Assembly (NCBI GenBank): GCA_937919945.1
Contig: CALESY010000128.1
Span: 1 to 32,437, forward strand
Length of the DNA: 32,437 nucleotides
Direction of reading: 5' to 3'
Origin: an uncultured Chitinophagaceae bacterium
Lineage (GTDB): Bacteria > Bacteroidota > Bacteroidia > Chitinophagales > Chitinophagaceae
The translations under genes and the position numbers were made by a program. The notes below the pieces were generated by a model that saw only the letters and a list, made by a program, of their open reading frames with translations, was not told the origin of the DNA and did no database searches. Of the stretch, positions 6,463 to 13,945 are shown piece after piece; the first letter of the stretch is position 1; each line of letters begins with the position of its first letter.

Positions 6463-7830
6463 ATGCAAGTTTGGAATGATTATATGGCTGCCAATAAGCA
6501 GCGTTTCCTCGATGAACTGTTAGACCTGTTGCGCATACCATCTGTAAGTGCCGACAGTAAGTATAAAGCTGACGTGGCACGTTGTGCGGATGCCGTAAAA
6601 GACAGCCTGCTGAAAGCGGGTTGCGATAACGCGGAAATTTGCCCCACACCAGGCCACCCAATAGTATATGGCGAAAAAATGATTGACCCCAAACTGCCAA
6701 CCGTATTGGTATATGGCCATTACGATGTGCAACCGCCTGACCCGCTGGAACTGTGGCATAGTGGCCCGTTTGAACCTGTAATAAAAGACGAGAAAATATA
6801 TGCGCGTGGTGCTTGCGATGACAAAGGACAGATGTTCATGCATGTAAAGGCGATAGAAGTAATGGTAAAAACCAATACCCTGCCTTGCAATGTGAAGTTT
6901 ATGATAGAGGGCGAGGAAGAAGTTGGCTCATCGAACCTGGGCAAATTTCTGGAAAGCAATAAAGAGAAACTGAAAGCAGACATAGTACTGGTATCAGACA
7001 CATCTATGATAAGCATGGAACACCCATCATTAGAAACAGGTTTACGTGGGCTGGCGTACATGGAAGTAGAAGTTGTTGGGCCTAACCGCGACCTGCACAG
7101 TGGCGTGTATGGTGGCGCTGTTGCCAACCCCATCAACATACTGGCAAAAATGATTGCATCGCTGCACGATGAAAACAATCACATAACCATACCCGGCTTC
7201 TACGATAAGGTGCAAGACCTAACAGAAGCAGAGCGTGCAGCACTTAACAGCGCTCCGTTCGATTTGGAAGAATACAAGAAAGACCTTGATGTAAAAGACG
7301 TTTGGGGCGAAAAAGGCTACACTACACTTGAACGTACCGGTACACGCCCTACACTGGATGTAAACGGCATATGGGGTGGTTATATTGGTGAAGGTGCTAA
7401 AACAGTATTGCCATCTAAAGCCAACGCCAAAATATCAATGCGCCTGGTACCCAACCAAAGCTCTGACGAAATATCTGCATTGTTTCAAAAACATTTTGAA
7501 AGCATAGCACCTGCAGGTGTAAAAGTAAAAGTAACTCCGCATCACGGCGGCGAGCCTGTTGTAACCCCAACAGACTCTGTGGCATACAAAGCTGCTGCAA
7601 AAGCCATACAAACTGCATTTGGTAAAGATCCAATACCTACACGTGGCGGCGGCAGCATACCCATCATTGCATTGTTCGAACGTGTACTGGGTCTAAAAAC
7701 CGTACTACTTGGTTTTGGTTTGGATAACGATAATATCCACTCACCCAACGAAAAGTATGATGTTTACAATTACTTCAAGGGTATCGAAACAATCCCATAC
7801 TTCCATAAGTATCTGGCAGAGATGAGTTAG
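6463..7830 (+). CDS. M20-family metallodipeptidase (CNDP-like)
   Basis: Zinc peptidase of the M20 family, closest in motif layout to carnosine/non-specific dipeptidases, 455 aa. Metal ligands and catalytic residues seen: YGHYDVQPP (His and Asp), GACDDKGQM (bridging Asp), EGEEEVGSSN (catalytic and ligand Glu), VLVSDTSM (Asp), and the last His in DNDNIHSPNEKYDV. The lid/dimerisation insert (about residues 205-370) includes DLHSGVYGG. No signal peptide, so cytoplasmic. The ATG at 6463 is chosen because it is 18 nt past a consensus -7 box; the ATG at 6484 is the alternative. A terminator at 7868-7898 makes it monocistronic. Exact peptide specificity cannot be read from sequence. Confidence 0.93.
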   Translation: MQVWNDYMAANKQRFLDELLDLLRIPSVSADSKYKADVARCADAVKDSLLKAGCDNAEICPTPGHPIVYGEKMIDPKLPTVLVYGHYDVQPPDPLELWHSGPFEPVIKDEKIYARGACDDKGQMFMHVKAIEVMVKTNTLPCNVKFMIEGEEEVGSSNLGKFLESNKEKLKADIVLVSDTSMISMEHPSLETGLRGLAYMEVEVVGPNRDLHSGVYGGAVANPINILAKMIASLHDENNHITIPGFYDKVQDLTEAERAALNSAPFDLEEYKKDLDVKDVWGEKGYTTLERTGTRPTLDVNGIWGGYIGEGAKTVLPSKANAKISMRLVPNQSSDEISALFQKHFESIAPAGVKVKVTPHHGGEPVVTPTDSVAYKAAAKAIQTAFGKDPIPTRGGGSIPIIALFERVLGLKTVLLGFGLDNDNIHSPNEKYDVYNYFKGIETIPYFHKYLAEMS

Positions 7831-7867
7831 GCGCTAAACTCCGAAAAAGGGAATTAGTATATTTTAT

Positions 7868-7898
7868 TTAAAATGGCACTCTGCGAGTGCCATTTTAA
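7868..7898 (+). terminator. Terminator after the M20 dipeptidase
   Basis: A 14-bp stem (TTAAAATGGCACTC / GAGTGCCATTTTAA) with a TGC loop; the 3' arm carries the T-run. It is 37 nt after the stop codon. Confidence 0.85.
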
Positions 7899-7927
7899 TT
7901 TACCACATTTTTATAACAAACACAATG

Positions 7928-7958
7928 TTTGTATTACCGAAAGGTTGACGGAAATTTG
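7928..7958 (+). promoter_or_regulatory. cmk promoter, start site at or near the ATG
   Basis: TTTG (7928-7931), 19-nt spacer, GAAATTTG (7951-7958; 7 of 8 bases match TAnnTTTG). The cmk ATG at 7964 begins 5 nt after the box, so the transcript would have almost no 5' leader. Confidence 0.55.
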
Positions 7959-7963
7959 TGTTG

Positions 7964-8659
7964 ATGGCAAAGCCTAAAATCATAATAGCAATAGATGGCT
8001 ACTCTTCTTGCGGCAAGAGTACGGTGGCTAAAGAATTAGCCGCCCGGCTGAGCTATAGTTATATAGACAGCGGTGCCATGTACCGCGCTATAACCCTTTA
8101 TTTTTTGCGCAATAATGTAGATTATAAAAATGAGGATGAAGTAATAAATGCGCTCAAAGATATTCACCTGTCGTTTGCCTTCAACGAAGCCAGCTGCAAA
8201 TCTGAAATACACCTGAACGACGAGAACGTAGAACATTACATCCGCGATATGATAGTGGCGGAGAAAGTGAGTGAAGTAGCTGCCATCAAAGAGGTACGTG
8301 CTTTTGCTACTGCGCAACAAAAAAAACTGGGCAAGAAACGTGGCATTGTAATGGACGGACGGGATATAGGCACTACAGTATTCCCCGATGCGGAACTGAA
8401 AATATTTATGACAGCATCGCCCGAGGTAAGGGTGAAGCGCCGTTTTCAGGAACTATATGCAACCAACCCAAACATTACACTGGAAGAAGTAAAACATAAT
8501 CTGGAACTACGCGACTATATAGACAGCAACCGCGAAGAAAGTCCACTAAGGCAGGCAGCCGATGCGGTAATATTGGACAACAGCAACCTGACGCGTGAAG
8601 AACAGCTTGAAAAAGTGATAGGCTGGGTTGAAGAGCGGACTGGTGCCAATGCCGTGTAA
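7964..8659 (+). CDS. cmk: (d)CMP kinase
   Basis: Cytidylate kinase, 231 aa, phosphorylates CMP and dCMP with ATP. P-loop at IAIDGYSSCGKSTVAK (about residues 8-23); substrate site IDSGAMYRAITLY; KKRGIVMDGRDIGTTVFPDAELKIFMTASPEVRVKRRF; lid/LID-like arginines around RDYIDSNREESPLRQAADAVILD. The ATG at 7964 (MAKPKIIIAIDG) is chosen over GTG 7958 and TTG 7961, which lie at or next to the predicted -7 box. Transcribed from its own promoter; polX follows 93 nt later. Confidence 0.96.
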   Translation: MAKPKIIIAIDGYSSCGKSTVAKELAARLSYSYIDSGAMYRAITLYFLRNNVDYKNEDEVINALKDIHLSFAFNEASCKSEIHLNDENVEHYIRDMIVAEKVSEVAAIKEVRAFATAQQKKLGKKRGIVMDGRDIGTTVFPDAELKIFMTASPEVRVKRRFQELYATNPNITLEEVKHNLELRDYIDSNREESPLRQAADAVILDNSNLTREEQLEKVIGWVEERTGANAV

Positions 8660-8681
8660 AAAAATCATTTCGTTTTATCAA

Positions 8682-8700
8682 TTTGAATTTTGACTTTTGA
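8682..8700 (+). repeat. Direct repeat copy 1 before polX
   Basis: TTTGAATTTTGACTTTTGA, 19 nt. It matches the second copy at 8725-8743 with one mismatch; the copies are offset by 43 nt, about four helical turns. Confidence 0.7.
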
Positions 8701-8724
8701 GTATCACTCGAAAAGCTTTTTGCT

Positions 8725-8743
8725 TTTGAATTTTTACTTTTGA
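8725..8743 (+). repeat. Direct repeat copy 2 before polX, containing a -7 box
   Basis: TTTGAATTTTTACTTTTGA. The single difference from copy 1 (G to T) creates TACTTTTG (8735-8742), a full TAnnTTTG match ending 10 nt before the polX ATG. A -33 TTG at the right spacing is not seen. The pair may bind a regulator or may simply be a promoter duplication. Confidence 0.6.
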
Positions 8744-8752
8744 ATTTACAGC

Positions 8753-10414
8753 ATGACCAACTACGAAATAGCCGACCATTTTAGTTTTTTATCCAAGCTG
8801 ATGGATTTGCATGGCGAAAATGCTTTCCGTGCCAAGTCTTTTGGTATAGCCTCTTTTTATATCGAAAAGTTTGAAAAAGAAATTACAGAGATGGACGATA
8901 CCGAATTGTTTGCACAAAAAGGCATCGGCGAAAGTATGGGGCGCTATATACGCGAACTGCAAACAACAGGCAAGCTAACCCCGCTTGAAGAAATACTGGC
9001 GCGCACTCCGCAAGGCGTGCTGGACATCATGCAGATAAAAGGGCTAGGACCGAAAAAAGTAGCGGTAATATGGAAAGAGATGGGAATAGAAAGCGTTGGT
9101 GAATTGGAATATGCGTGTAATGAAAATCGCCTTGTCAACTTCAAAGGCTTTGGTGCTAAAACACAGGAAGCTATACTGCAAAATATCAGTTTCATACGTT
9201 CCAATCAGGGCTTTCATTTATGGGCAGAGGTGCAGACGGTTGCCAATACGTTGGTAACGCAACTAAGCAAAGCCAATGCAGGCAGGTTGTTTTCTTTAGG
9301 AGGTGCATTTCGCCGGCAGATGCCTACAGTTGAGTGCATAGATATTGTAACAGATACGCCTGCATCTACCATCAAGCAACAGTTTGGTATAACGCCGGGA
9401 ATCAGTATAAAAGAGCAAGGCGATGTGCTCTTGGTGAATGCGCCTAATCAGCCATTGATAAAAGTGCATTGTGTAAACACTGCTTCTTTCTATTCTACAC
9501 TATTCAATGCTTCCTGCAGCGATGCTTTCCTGCAGGCTTTCAACGAACGATATACCATACCCGAAAACCCCACAAGCGAAGAAGCCATATTTACTACGAA
9601 TGGCTTGCAATATATACCTGCTCCACAACGAGAACTACCAAATGTGTTAGACAAAGCGGCTAAAAACGCTTTGCAACAAGTCATTCAACCTACAGACATC
9701 AAGGGTATTATACACAACCACAGCACATGGAGCGATGGCATAAACACCATTGCCGATATGGCAAAAGCATGTATGGACAAAGGCTATGAATACCTTGTTA
9801 TCAGCGACCACTCTCAAAGTGCTTACTATGCCAACGGGCTTACACCCGAACGCATTGCTACACAACAACATGAGATTGACAACCTGAATGCAAAGCTCGC
9901 ACCATTCCGCATCTTCAAAAGTGTGGAAGCTGATATTCTGGGCGATGGCAGTCTTGACTATAACGAGAGTGTTCTCAAAACATTCGACCTAGTGATAGCA
10001 TCTGTACACAGCAACCTGAAGATGACACAAGAGCGTGCCATGGAGCGTGTATTGACTGCTATTCGCAATCCCTACACTACCATCCTTGGCCACCCGACAG
10101 GCAGACTCTTACTAAGCCGAGAGGGTTATCCACTCGACCATAAAGTGATTATAGACGAATGTGTGAAACACAACGTAGTGATAGAAATTAACGCACACCC
10201 CCGGAGACTAGACCTTGACTGGACTTGGATTGAATACGCTATGCAGCAAGGTGCACTATTATCTATAGACCCCGATGCCCACGTAATAGGTGGTTTTGAT
10301 GATGTGTATTTTGGTGTAATGGCTGCACAAAAAGGTGGGCTTACAGCCAAGCACAACCTCAGTAGTTTTACATTGACAGAGTTTGAGGCTTTTTTGGAGA
10401 GGAAGAAGAGATAG
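8753..10414 (+). CDS. PolX-type protein: HhH, degenerate polymerase X domain, intact PHP domain
   Basis: Bacterial PolX homologue, 553 aa. Order: helix-hairpin-helix motifs (KGIGES near 57, KGLGPKK near 96, KGFGAKT near 131), a polymerase X palm (about 150-270), and a C-terminal PHP exonuclease domain (about 313-553). The PHP metal ligands look complete: HNH (321-323), SDG (327-329), SDHS (351-354), E392, H419, H447, D508 and H510. The palm motif GSxRR...TVxDxD reads GAFRR...TVECID, so the first catalytic Asp is Cys195, and the third strand has KVHC (His239) where Asp is expected. The family does base-excision gap filling plus 3'-5' exonuclease; here only the nuclease is likely active. Product name PolX is safe; polymerase activity is doubtful. 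Confidence 0.9.
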   Translation: MTNYEIADHFSFLSKLMDLHGENAFRAKSFGIASFYIEKFEKEITEMDDTELFAQKGIGESMGRYIRELQTTGKLTPLEEILARTPQGVLDIMQIKGLGPKKVAVIWKEMGIESVGELEYACNENRLVNFKGFGAKTQEAILQNISFIRSNQGFHLWAEVQTVANTLVTQLSKANAGRLFSLGGAFRRQMPTVECIDIVTDTPASTIKQQFGITPGISIKEQGDVLLVNAPNQPLIKVHCVNTASFYSTLFNASCSDAFLQAFNERYTIPENPTSEEAIFTTNGLQYIPAPQRELPNVLDKAAKNALQQVIQPTDIKGIIHNHSTWSDGINTIADMAKACMDKGYEYLVISDHSQSAYYANGLTPERIATQQHEIDNLNAKLAPFRIFKSVEADILGDGSLDYNESVLKTFDLVIASVHSNLKMTQERAMERVLTAIRNPYTTILGHPTGRLLLSREGYPLDHKVIIDECVKHNVVIEINAHPRRLDLDWTWIEYAMQQGALLSIDPDAHVIGGFDDVYFGVMAAQKGGLTAKHNLSSFTLTEFEAFLERKKR

Positions 10415-10511
10415 TATAAGCAACCCAACAAAAGACATATTTTAGAATATTACCAACCATAAGTGTATTTTGTATGTCTGAGAGTTATAACCTACTGTTA
10501 AATACCAACGT

Positions 10512-11786
10512 ATGAAACATACACTCACTATTGTACTCATTATAATATCTACTACTTTATTTGGACAACCTGTTTTGAAAAGTTGGGTATCTCAACCTAA
10601 AAATGGCACATGGCTGCCAATTCCGCCAAGCACTGATTCAATAGAATTTAAATATTCTAACAATAGAGGTTGGCATACGGACGATATTTTTAATGACCTA
10701 CCTGGCAGTGGTAACTTGATGTTTTTTTATCCTAATAATATTATTATTAATTACGATAGTGCTTCATTATACTCTTATACCACTACGCTAAATAAAGTGG
10801 GTACAATGTTTAAAACATATAACACTGCCGGACAAGTTGCAACATCAAAAATGTATTATCAACCTTCATACATTAAAACATATCAATATAATTCTTCGGG
10901 ACAAGTAATCAGCACTTATACAGGTACCAACATGAAAGATACATTTACTTACAATGGCACTAACCTAGTACTAAGTGAAGGTTACTATTTAGTATCTTCT
11001 GCATGGGTAAGATACTCAAAGACTAATTACACTTATAATTCTTCAAACGACTTAACTTCAAAGACAGACTCAACATGGAATACTGCACCACCACATAATC
11101 TTACCAAAATACGCAGCACAACTAATACTTATAACTCTGGCAGGCAAATTACATCTGTTACTATTTTGTATAACAACCTAGTTACATCTGGTATGAATGA
11201 GCATAGCAAAACACTATACCACTACAATAGCACTGGCTTATTAGACACCATCACTTACCAAAAATGGAACGCTACGTCTTCTTTTTTCGAAGATGATATT
11301 CGTAAGGCATACGTTTATAATACAGCCAACAAACGTACAAATAACATCAGGCAAAAATGGGATGGCGCAACTTGGACTAATGAAAAAATGGCTACTTTTT
11401 CTCGTGTTAATAATTTCTATAGCGAGGCCAGTTTACAAGACTGGAACGGTTCTGCATGGATACCTGCCAACTATGACACATTAGTAAGACTGTATTATAC
11501 ATTCCCGGTAGGTATTAATGAAACAAGAAAGACAAATCCATTATCATGCACAATTTACCCTGTGCCTGCTAAAGCTGAATTAAACATATCATTCATTCAA
11601 CCACATGGTCAGAATACTACAGCTATTGTTTATGATATGATGGGTAAAATCGTAATAGATAAAATTTCCTTTGACAAAACGAAACCTGTATCAACAATTC
11701 CTATTAACCTGCCAAATGGCATGTACATACTACGGTTGCAGCAAGATGAAGAATATACTTTAAAACGCTTTACTGTAAATAAATAA
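10512..11786 (+). CDS. Secreted YD-repeat-like protein with type IX sorting domain
   Basis: Exported protein of unknown function, 424 aa. Residues 1-20 are a signal peptide (MKHTLTIVLIIISTTLFGQP). The middle (about 85-320) is made of loose ~30-residue units marked by a Y-N-[ST]-x-[GN] turn (YNTAGQ, YNSSGQ, YNSSND, YNSGRQ, YNSTGL, YNTANK), like the YD/RHS-type beta repeats. The last ~80 residues (from INETRK, then YPVPAKAELNISF, VYDMMGKIV, LPNGMYILRLQ, KRFTVNK) are a Por/type IX C-terminal sorting domain, so it should cross the outer membrane by T9SS. It is AT-richer than its neighbours. No enzymatic motif is seen. It stands alone, with no clear promoter box. Confidence 0.85.
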   Translation: MKHTLTIVLIIISTTLFGQPVLKSWVSQPKNGTWLPIPPSTDSIEFKYSNNRGWHTDDIFNDLPGSGNLMFFYPNNIIINYDSASLYSYTTTLNKVGTMFKTYNTAGQVATSKMYYQPSYIKTYQYNSSGQVISTYTGTNMKDTFTYNGTNLVLSEGYYLVSSAWVRYSKTNYTYNSSNDLTSKTDSTWNTAPPHNLTKIRSTTNTYNSGRQITSVTILYNNLVTSGMNEHSKTLYHYNSTGLLDTITYQKWNATSSFFEDDIRKAYVYNTANKRTNNIRQKWDGATWTNEKMATFSRVNNFYSEASLQDWNGSAWIPANYDTLVRLYYTFPVGINETRKTNPLSCTIYPVPAKAELNISFIQPHGQNTTAIVYDMMGKIVIDKISFDKTKPVSTIPINLPNGMYILRLQQDEEYTLKRFTVNK

Positions 11787-11868
11787 TTTCTTACCCATCA
11801 ATCATTGTAATTAATAAACCTAAACCATAGACTATACTCCACCCCTTATACTTGTACAAAAAACAGGT

Positions 11869-12429
11869 ATGGATATAGTTACAGAACAACCAACGAGGGT
11901 TAGCAATATAGTACAACACAATCTGCTGCAGCAACGCAAGATATTTCTTTGGGGGATGGTGGAAGATGAGAGTGCCAAAGTGATTGTAGAGCAACTGCAT
12001 TATCTCTCTGCACAGGACGAAAGCCCCATACATTTTTACATCAACAGCCCCGGCGGTGTGGTAACGGCAGGCTATGCTATTTATGATATGATGAACACCA
12101 TCGCCGCGCCTGTATATACCTATTGCATGGGCTTTGCGGCTTCTATGGGTTCTGTATTATTATCGGCTGGCGAAAAAGGCAATCGCTATATATTCCCTAC
12201 TGCAGAGGTAATGATACATCAACCAAGTATGGGTGGCTTTCAGGCAAGGGCTAAGGACATAGAGATACACGCACAACAGATAGTAAAAGCAAGAGAAATA
12301 AGTGCCAAGATATTAGCGGCTAATTGCGGCAAAGATGTAAAAACCATCCTCCGCGATTTTGACCGTGATTACTGGATGGATGCGCAAGAAGCCATTGCCT
12401 ACGGCATTGTAGATAAACTGACCGGCTAA
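11869..12429 (+). CDS. ClpP-family serine protease subunit
   Basis: ClpP-fold protease, 186 aa. Catalytic Ser92 in GFAASMGS, His117 in MIHQPS, and the acidic residue in the LRDFDRDYWMDAQEA segment are present, as are FYINSPGG (oxyanion strand) and EAIAYGIVDKL at the end. It is a little shorter than typical ClpP (~195-205 aa), and the N-terminal axial-loop region differs (LLQQRKIFLWGMVED, where ClpP has LLKxRIIFLG). No clpX or trigger factor gene is adjacent, so this may be a second ClpP paralogue and not the main housekeeping copy. TATACTTG (11847-11854) is a near-consensus -7 box 14 nt upstream. Its stop overlaps the convergent MerR gene by 4 nt. Confidence 0.88.
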   Translation: MDIVTEQPTRVSNIVQHNLLQQRKIFLWGMVEDESAKVIVEQLHYLSAQDESPIHFYINSPGGVVTAGYAIYDMMNTIAAPVYTYCMGFAASMGSVLLSAGEKGNRYIFPTAEVMIHQPSMGGFQARAKDIEIHAQQIVKAREISAKILAANCGKDVKTILRDFDRDYWMDAQEAIAYGIVDKLTG

Positions 12430-12824
12430 GCAGCCGCTTTCATTTCGGGTAGTTGGACGATGTGATTGGTACGCTTTTCGTAAAGTGCCTGCCTTGCTTT
12501 GCTTAGCTGCATACGCATAGCGTGCAGGCGTTCTATCTCTTCATCCACGCCCGTTATTTTTATCTCTATCAGTTGAGATAACTTGGCAACGTCTAGTACT
12601 TTAATGGATTGCAGCACTAACAACTCCCGTATTTCTTCCAGCGTAAAACCTAAATCTTTGTACTTACGAATAGCTTGTAGTTGATGCAGCACTTCTTCAG
12701 GATAATCTTTGTAATTATTCTCTCTACGTGCTTTGCGTGGTAGTACAATCAAACCAATCTTCTCGTAATACCTGATAGTATCTCGAGAAAAACCTGACAG
12801 CTTGGATAATTGACCTATGAGCAT
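12426..12824 (-). CDS. MerR-family transcriptional regulator
   Basis: 132-aa DNA-binding regulator. The N-terminal winged helix (1-70) reads MLIGQLSKLSGFSRDTIRYYEKIGLI...RRENNYKDYPEEVLHQLQAIRKYKDLGFTLEEIRELL, the standard MerR layout. A C-terminal coiled coil (about 85-120) should give a dimer. No cysteines are present, so it is not a metal or thiol sensor of the classical type; no ligand domain follows. Its start is directly preceded by one copy of the 65-bp spacer repeat. It is read in the same direction as the two small genes upstream of it (12899-13928), so it could be cotranscribed with them. Its target is unknown. Confidence 0.88.
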   Translation of the reverse strand: MLIGQLSKLSGFSRDTIRYYEKIGLIVLPRKARRENNYKDYPEEVLHQLQAIRKYKDLGFTLEEIRELLVLQSIKVLDVAKLSQLIEIKITGVDEEIERLHAMRMQLSKARQALYEKRTNHIVQLPEMKAAA

Positions 12825-12831
12825 GGGAGTG

Positions 12832-12896
12832 AAAACTACTAAAAAACGTTCATTGTCTACTGTTGTTTAATTTAAGCGCGGACGCTTGAAGGGAAA
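12832..12896 (-). repeat. 65-bp spacer repeat, copy 1
   Basis: This copy fills almost the whole gap between the MerR start and the stop of the 12899-13399 gene. It is about 85% identical to copy 2 (13405-13468), with one 1-nt gap. It has an invariant 17-nt block (AAAACTACTAAAAAACG) at one end and a hairpin at the other: TTTAAGCG (12871-12878), loop CGGA, CGCTTGAA (12883-12890), with one mismatched pair. Confidence 0.8.
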
Positions 12897-12898
12897 CA

Positions 12899-13399
12899 CT
12901 ATCTCCATATTATTGTTTCATCTTCAATAGAAACATTCAATATCTCTGCTAACTTTTGTCCTATTTTCCTTGCTTCTTCATTATCACGACAAGCAATAAG
13001 ATAATGTTTTTTAAAACTATAGAATACTTTTTGATTTGTAATAATCGCTACTCTAAATGAATTTGTAGAATATTTTGAACGCGCACCATGTAATACTCTT
13101 AATTCTAAAATTGTATTAATTGGAATTATCTTATTTCCAATAACAACATGAGCAGCTTTTATATCAATTACCTTATTTATTCTATTTATTACTATATCCC
13201 TTATATCATCAGTTGCTTCTAATAATATATATGCAAATCCAACCACTGCAGCTATCAAACTAAAGTTTGTTACAACAAGCAAAAAAATGCAGAAACTAAG
13301 TGTAAGTAAAAGAACAATAGTTACCCTAACTATGTTCGTAGCTTTTGCAGAGAATAAAATAAATTGTTCATTATTTTCTACTAATAAGTTGCAAGGCAT
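12899..13399 (-). CDS. Hypothetical membrane protein with PH-like soluble part
   Basis: 166 aa, not assigned to a named family. An N-terminal stretch (about residues 1-22) is followed by hydrophobic segments from 24 to 60 (VTIVLLLTLSFCIFLLVVTNF, then SLIAAVVGFAYILLEAT), likely two membrane passes. The rest (about 65-166) is a mixed alpha/beta soluble region with alternating hydrophobic strands (VIGNKIIPINTILELRV, FRVAIITNQKVFYSF) and a terminal helix, reminiscent of bacterial PH-like domains. The DNA is clearly AT-richer than the flanking core genes. It is bounded on both sides by copies of the same spacer repeat. Possible roles include an immunity or effector partner, but nothing in the sequence proves this. 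Confidence 0.65.
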   Translation of the reverse strand: MPCNLLVENNEQFILFSAKATNIVRVTIVLLLTLSFCIFLLVVTNFSLIAAVVGFAYILLEATDDIRDIVINRINKVIDIKAAHVVIGNKIIPINTILELRVLHGARSKYSTNSFRVAIITNQKVFYSFKKHYLIACRDNEEARKIGQKLAEILNVSIEDETIIWR

Positions 13400-13404
13400 G
13401 AGAT

Positions 13405-13468
13405 AAAACTACTAAAAAACGCCCATGGCTAATGTTATTTAGTTCAAGTGCGGACGCTTGAAGTGAAA
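13405..13468 (-). repeat. 64-bp spacer repeat, copy 2
   Basis: It fills the gap between the start of the 12899-13399 gene and the stop of the WapI-like gene. The hairpin is TTCAAGTG (13443-13450), loop CGGA, CGCTTGAA (13455-13462). It has one mismatch at a different place from copy 1, so both derive from a perfect 8-bp stem. The 17-nt block at 13405-13421 is identical to copy 1. Confidence 0.8.
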
Positions 13469-13475
13469 TATAAAT

Positions 13476-13928
13476 TTATATACGGTATTGTTTTCTATCG
13501 TACGGGAAGCGTTTATTAATTTCTTCCAATTCATCAATCATTTTGGGAAGAAATGATTGGTCAAATGTCATATCGAAACTAAGTGTAGCGTTATACTGAT
13601 TACATTTTCCACTAAGCAAGAAATGACCAAGTCCATCCCCCTTAACTTTTAATCTAAAACTACTTTCTAAAACTTCAAAATCAAATGATCTATTCAGATT
13701 CGCATAGCAATGTTTTAATTCTCGTGCCAATATTGCGAACTCCACATCTCTTATTGATGTTGCATAACTAGCAACAAAACCCCCAACTCTTACAGTAACG
13801 GCTGTATATATCCAACTTCTATCATCGGCATTGTCAGCATTAGGGTTTTCATGTTTTAACGGCTTAATCTCTAATTTACCCTGATCACATTTTATTGAAA
13901 GGACAAGATCATCCTGTACTGAATCCAT
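13476..13928 (-). CDS. WapI-like immunity family protein (orphan)
   Basis: 150 aa. The pattern resembles the WapI family of contact-dependent toxin immunity proteins: DRSWIYTAVTVRVGGFVASYATSIRDVEF (aromatic after an acidic pair, two strands, then an acidic residue before a helix), LARELKHCYANLNRSFDFEVLESSFRLKVKGDGLGHFLLSG, DMTFDQSFLPKMIDELEEINKRFP at the end. The assignment is from pattern memory, not from a search. No toxin gene is next to it, so it would be an orphan immunity gene. AT-rich, like the next gene downstream. A near-consensus -7 box (CATATTTG, 13933-13940) lies 4 nt before the ATG. Alternative view: an uncharacterised DUF with no toxin link. Confidence 0.6.
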   Translation of the reverse strand: MDSVQDDLVLSIKCDQGKLEIKPLKHENPNADNADDRSWIYTAVTVRVGGFVASYATSIRDVEFAILARELKHCYANLNRSFDFEVLESSFRLKVKGDGLGHFLLSGKCNQYNATLSFDMTFDQSFLPKMIDELEEINKRFPYDRKQYRI

Positions 13929-13932
13929 ATTA

Positions 13933-13940
13933 CAAATATG
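13933..13940 (-). promoter_or_regulatory. Possible -7 box for the WapI-like gene
   Basis: CATATTTG on the minus strand (7 of 8 matches to TAnnTTTG), 4 nt before the ATG and just after the thiolase terminator. No convincing -33 box; the implied transcript is leaderless. Confidence 0.35.
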
Positions 13941-13945
13941 CTAAA

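Noticed and set aside
10512..11786. RHS/YD polymorphic toxin paired with the WapI-like gene
   Set aside because: The protein ends in a T9SS sorting domain, not a toxin, and the genes are separated by clpP and merR on different strands.
12832..13468. CRISPR array
   Set aside because: Only two diverged copies, separated by a 500-bp coding gene, and no cas genes.
12825..13475. Integron attC sites in the repeat spacers
   Set aside because: The spacers have a palindrome, but I find no pair of RYYYAAC / GTTRRRY core boxes and no integrase in the window.
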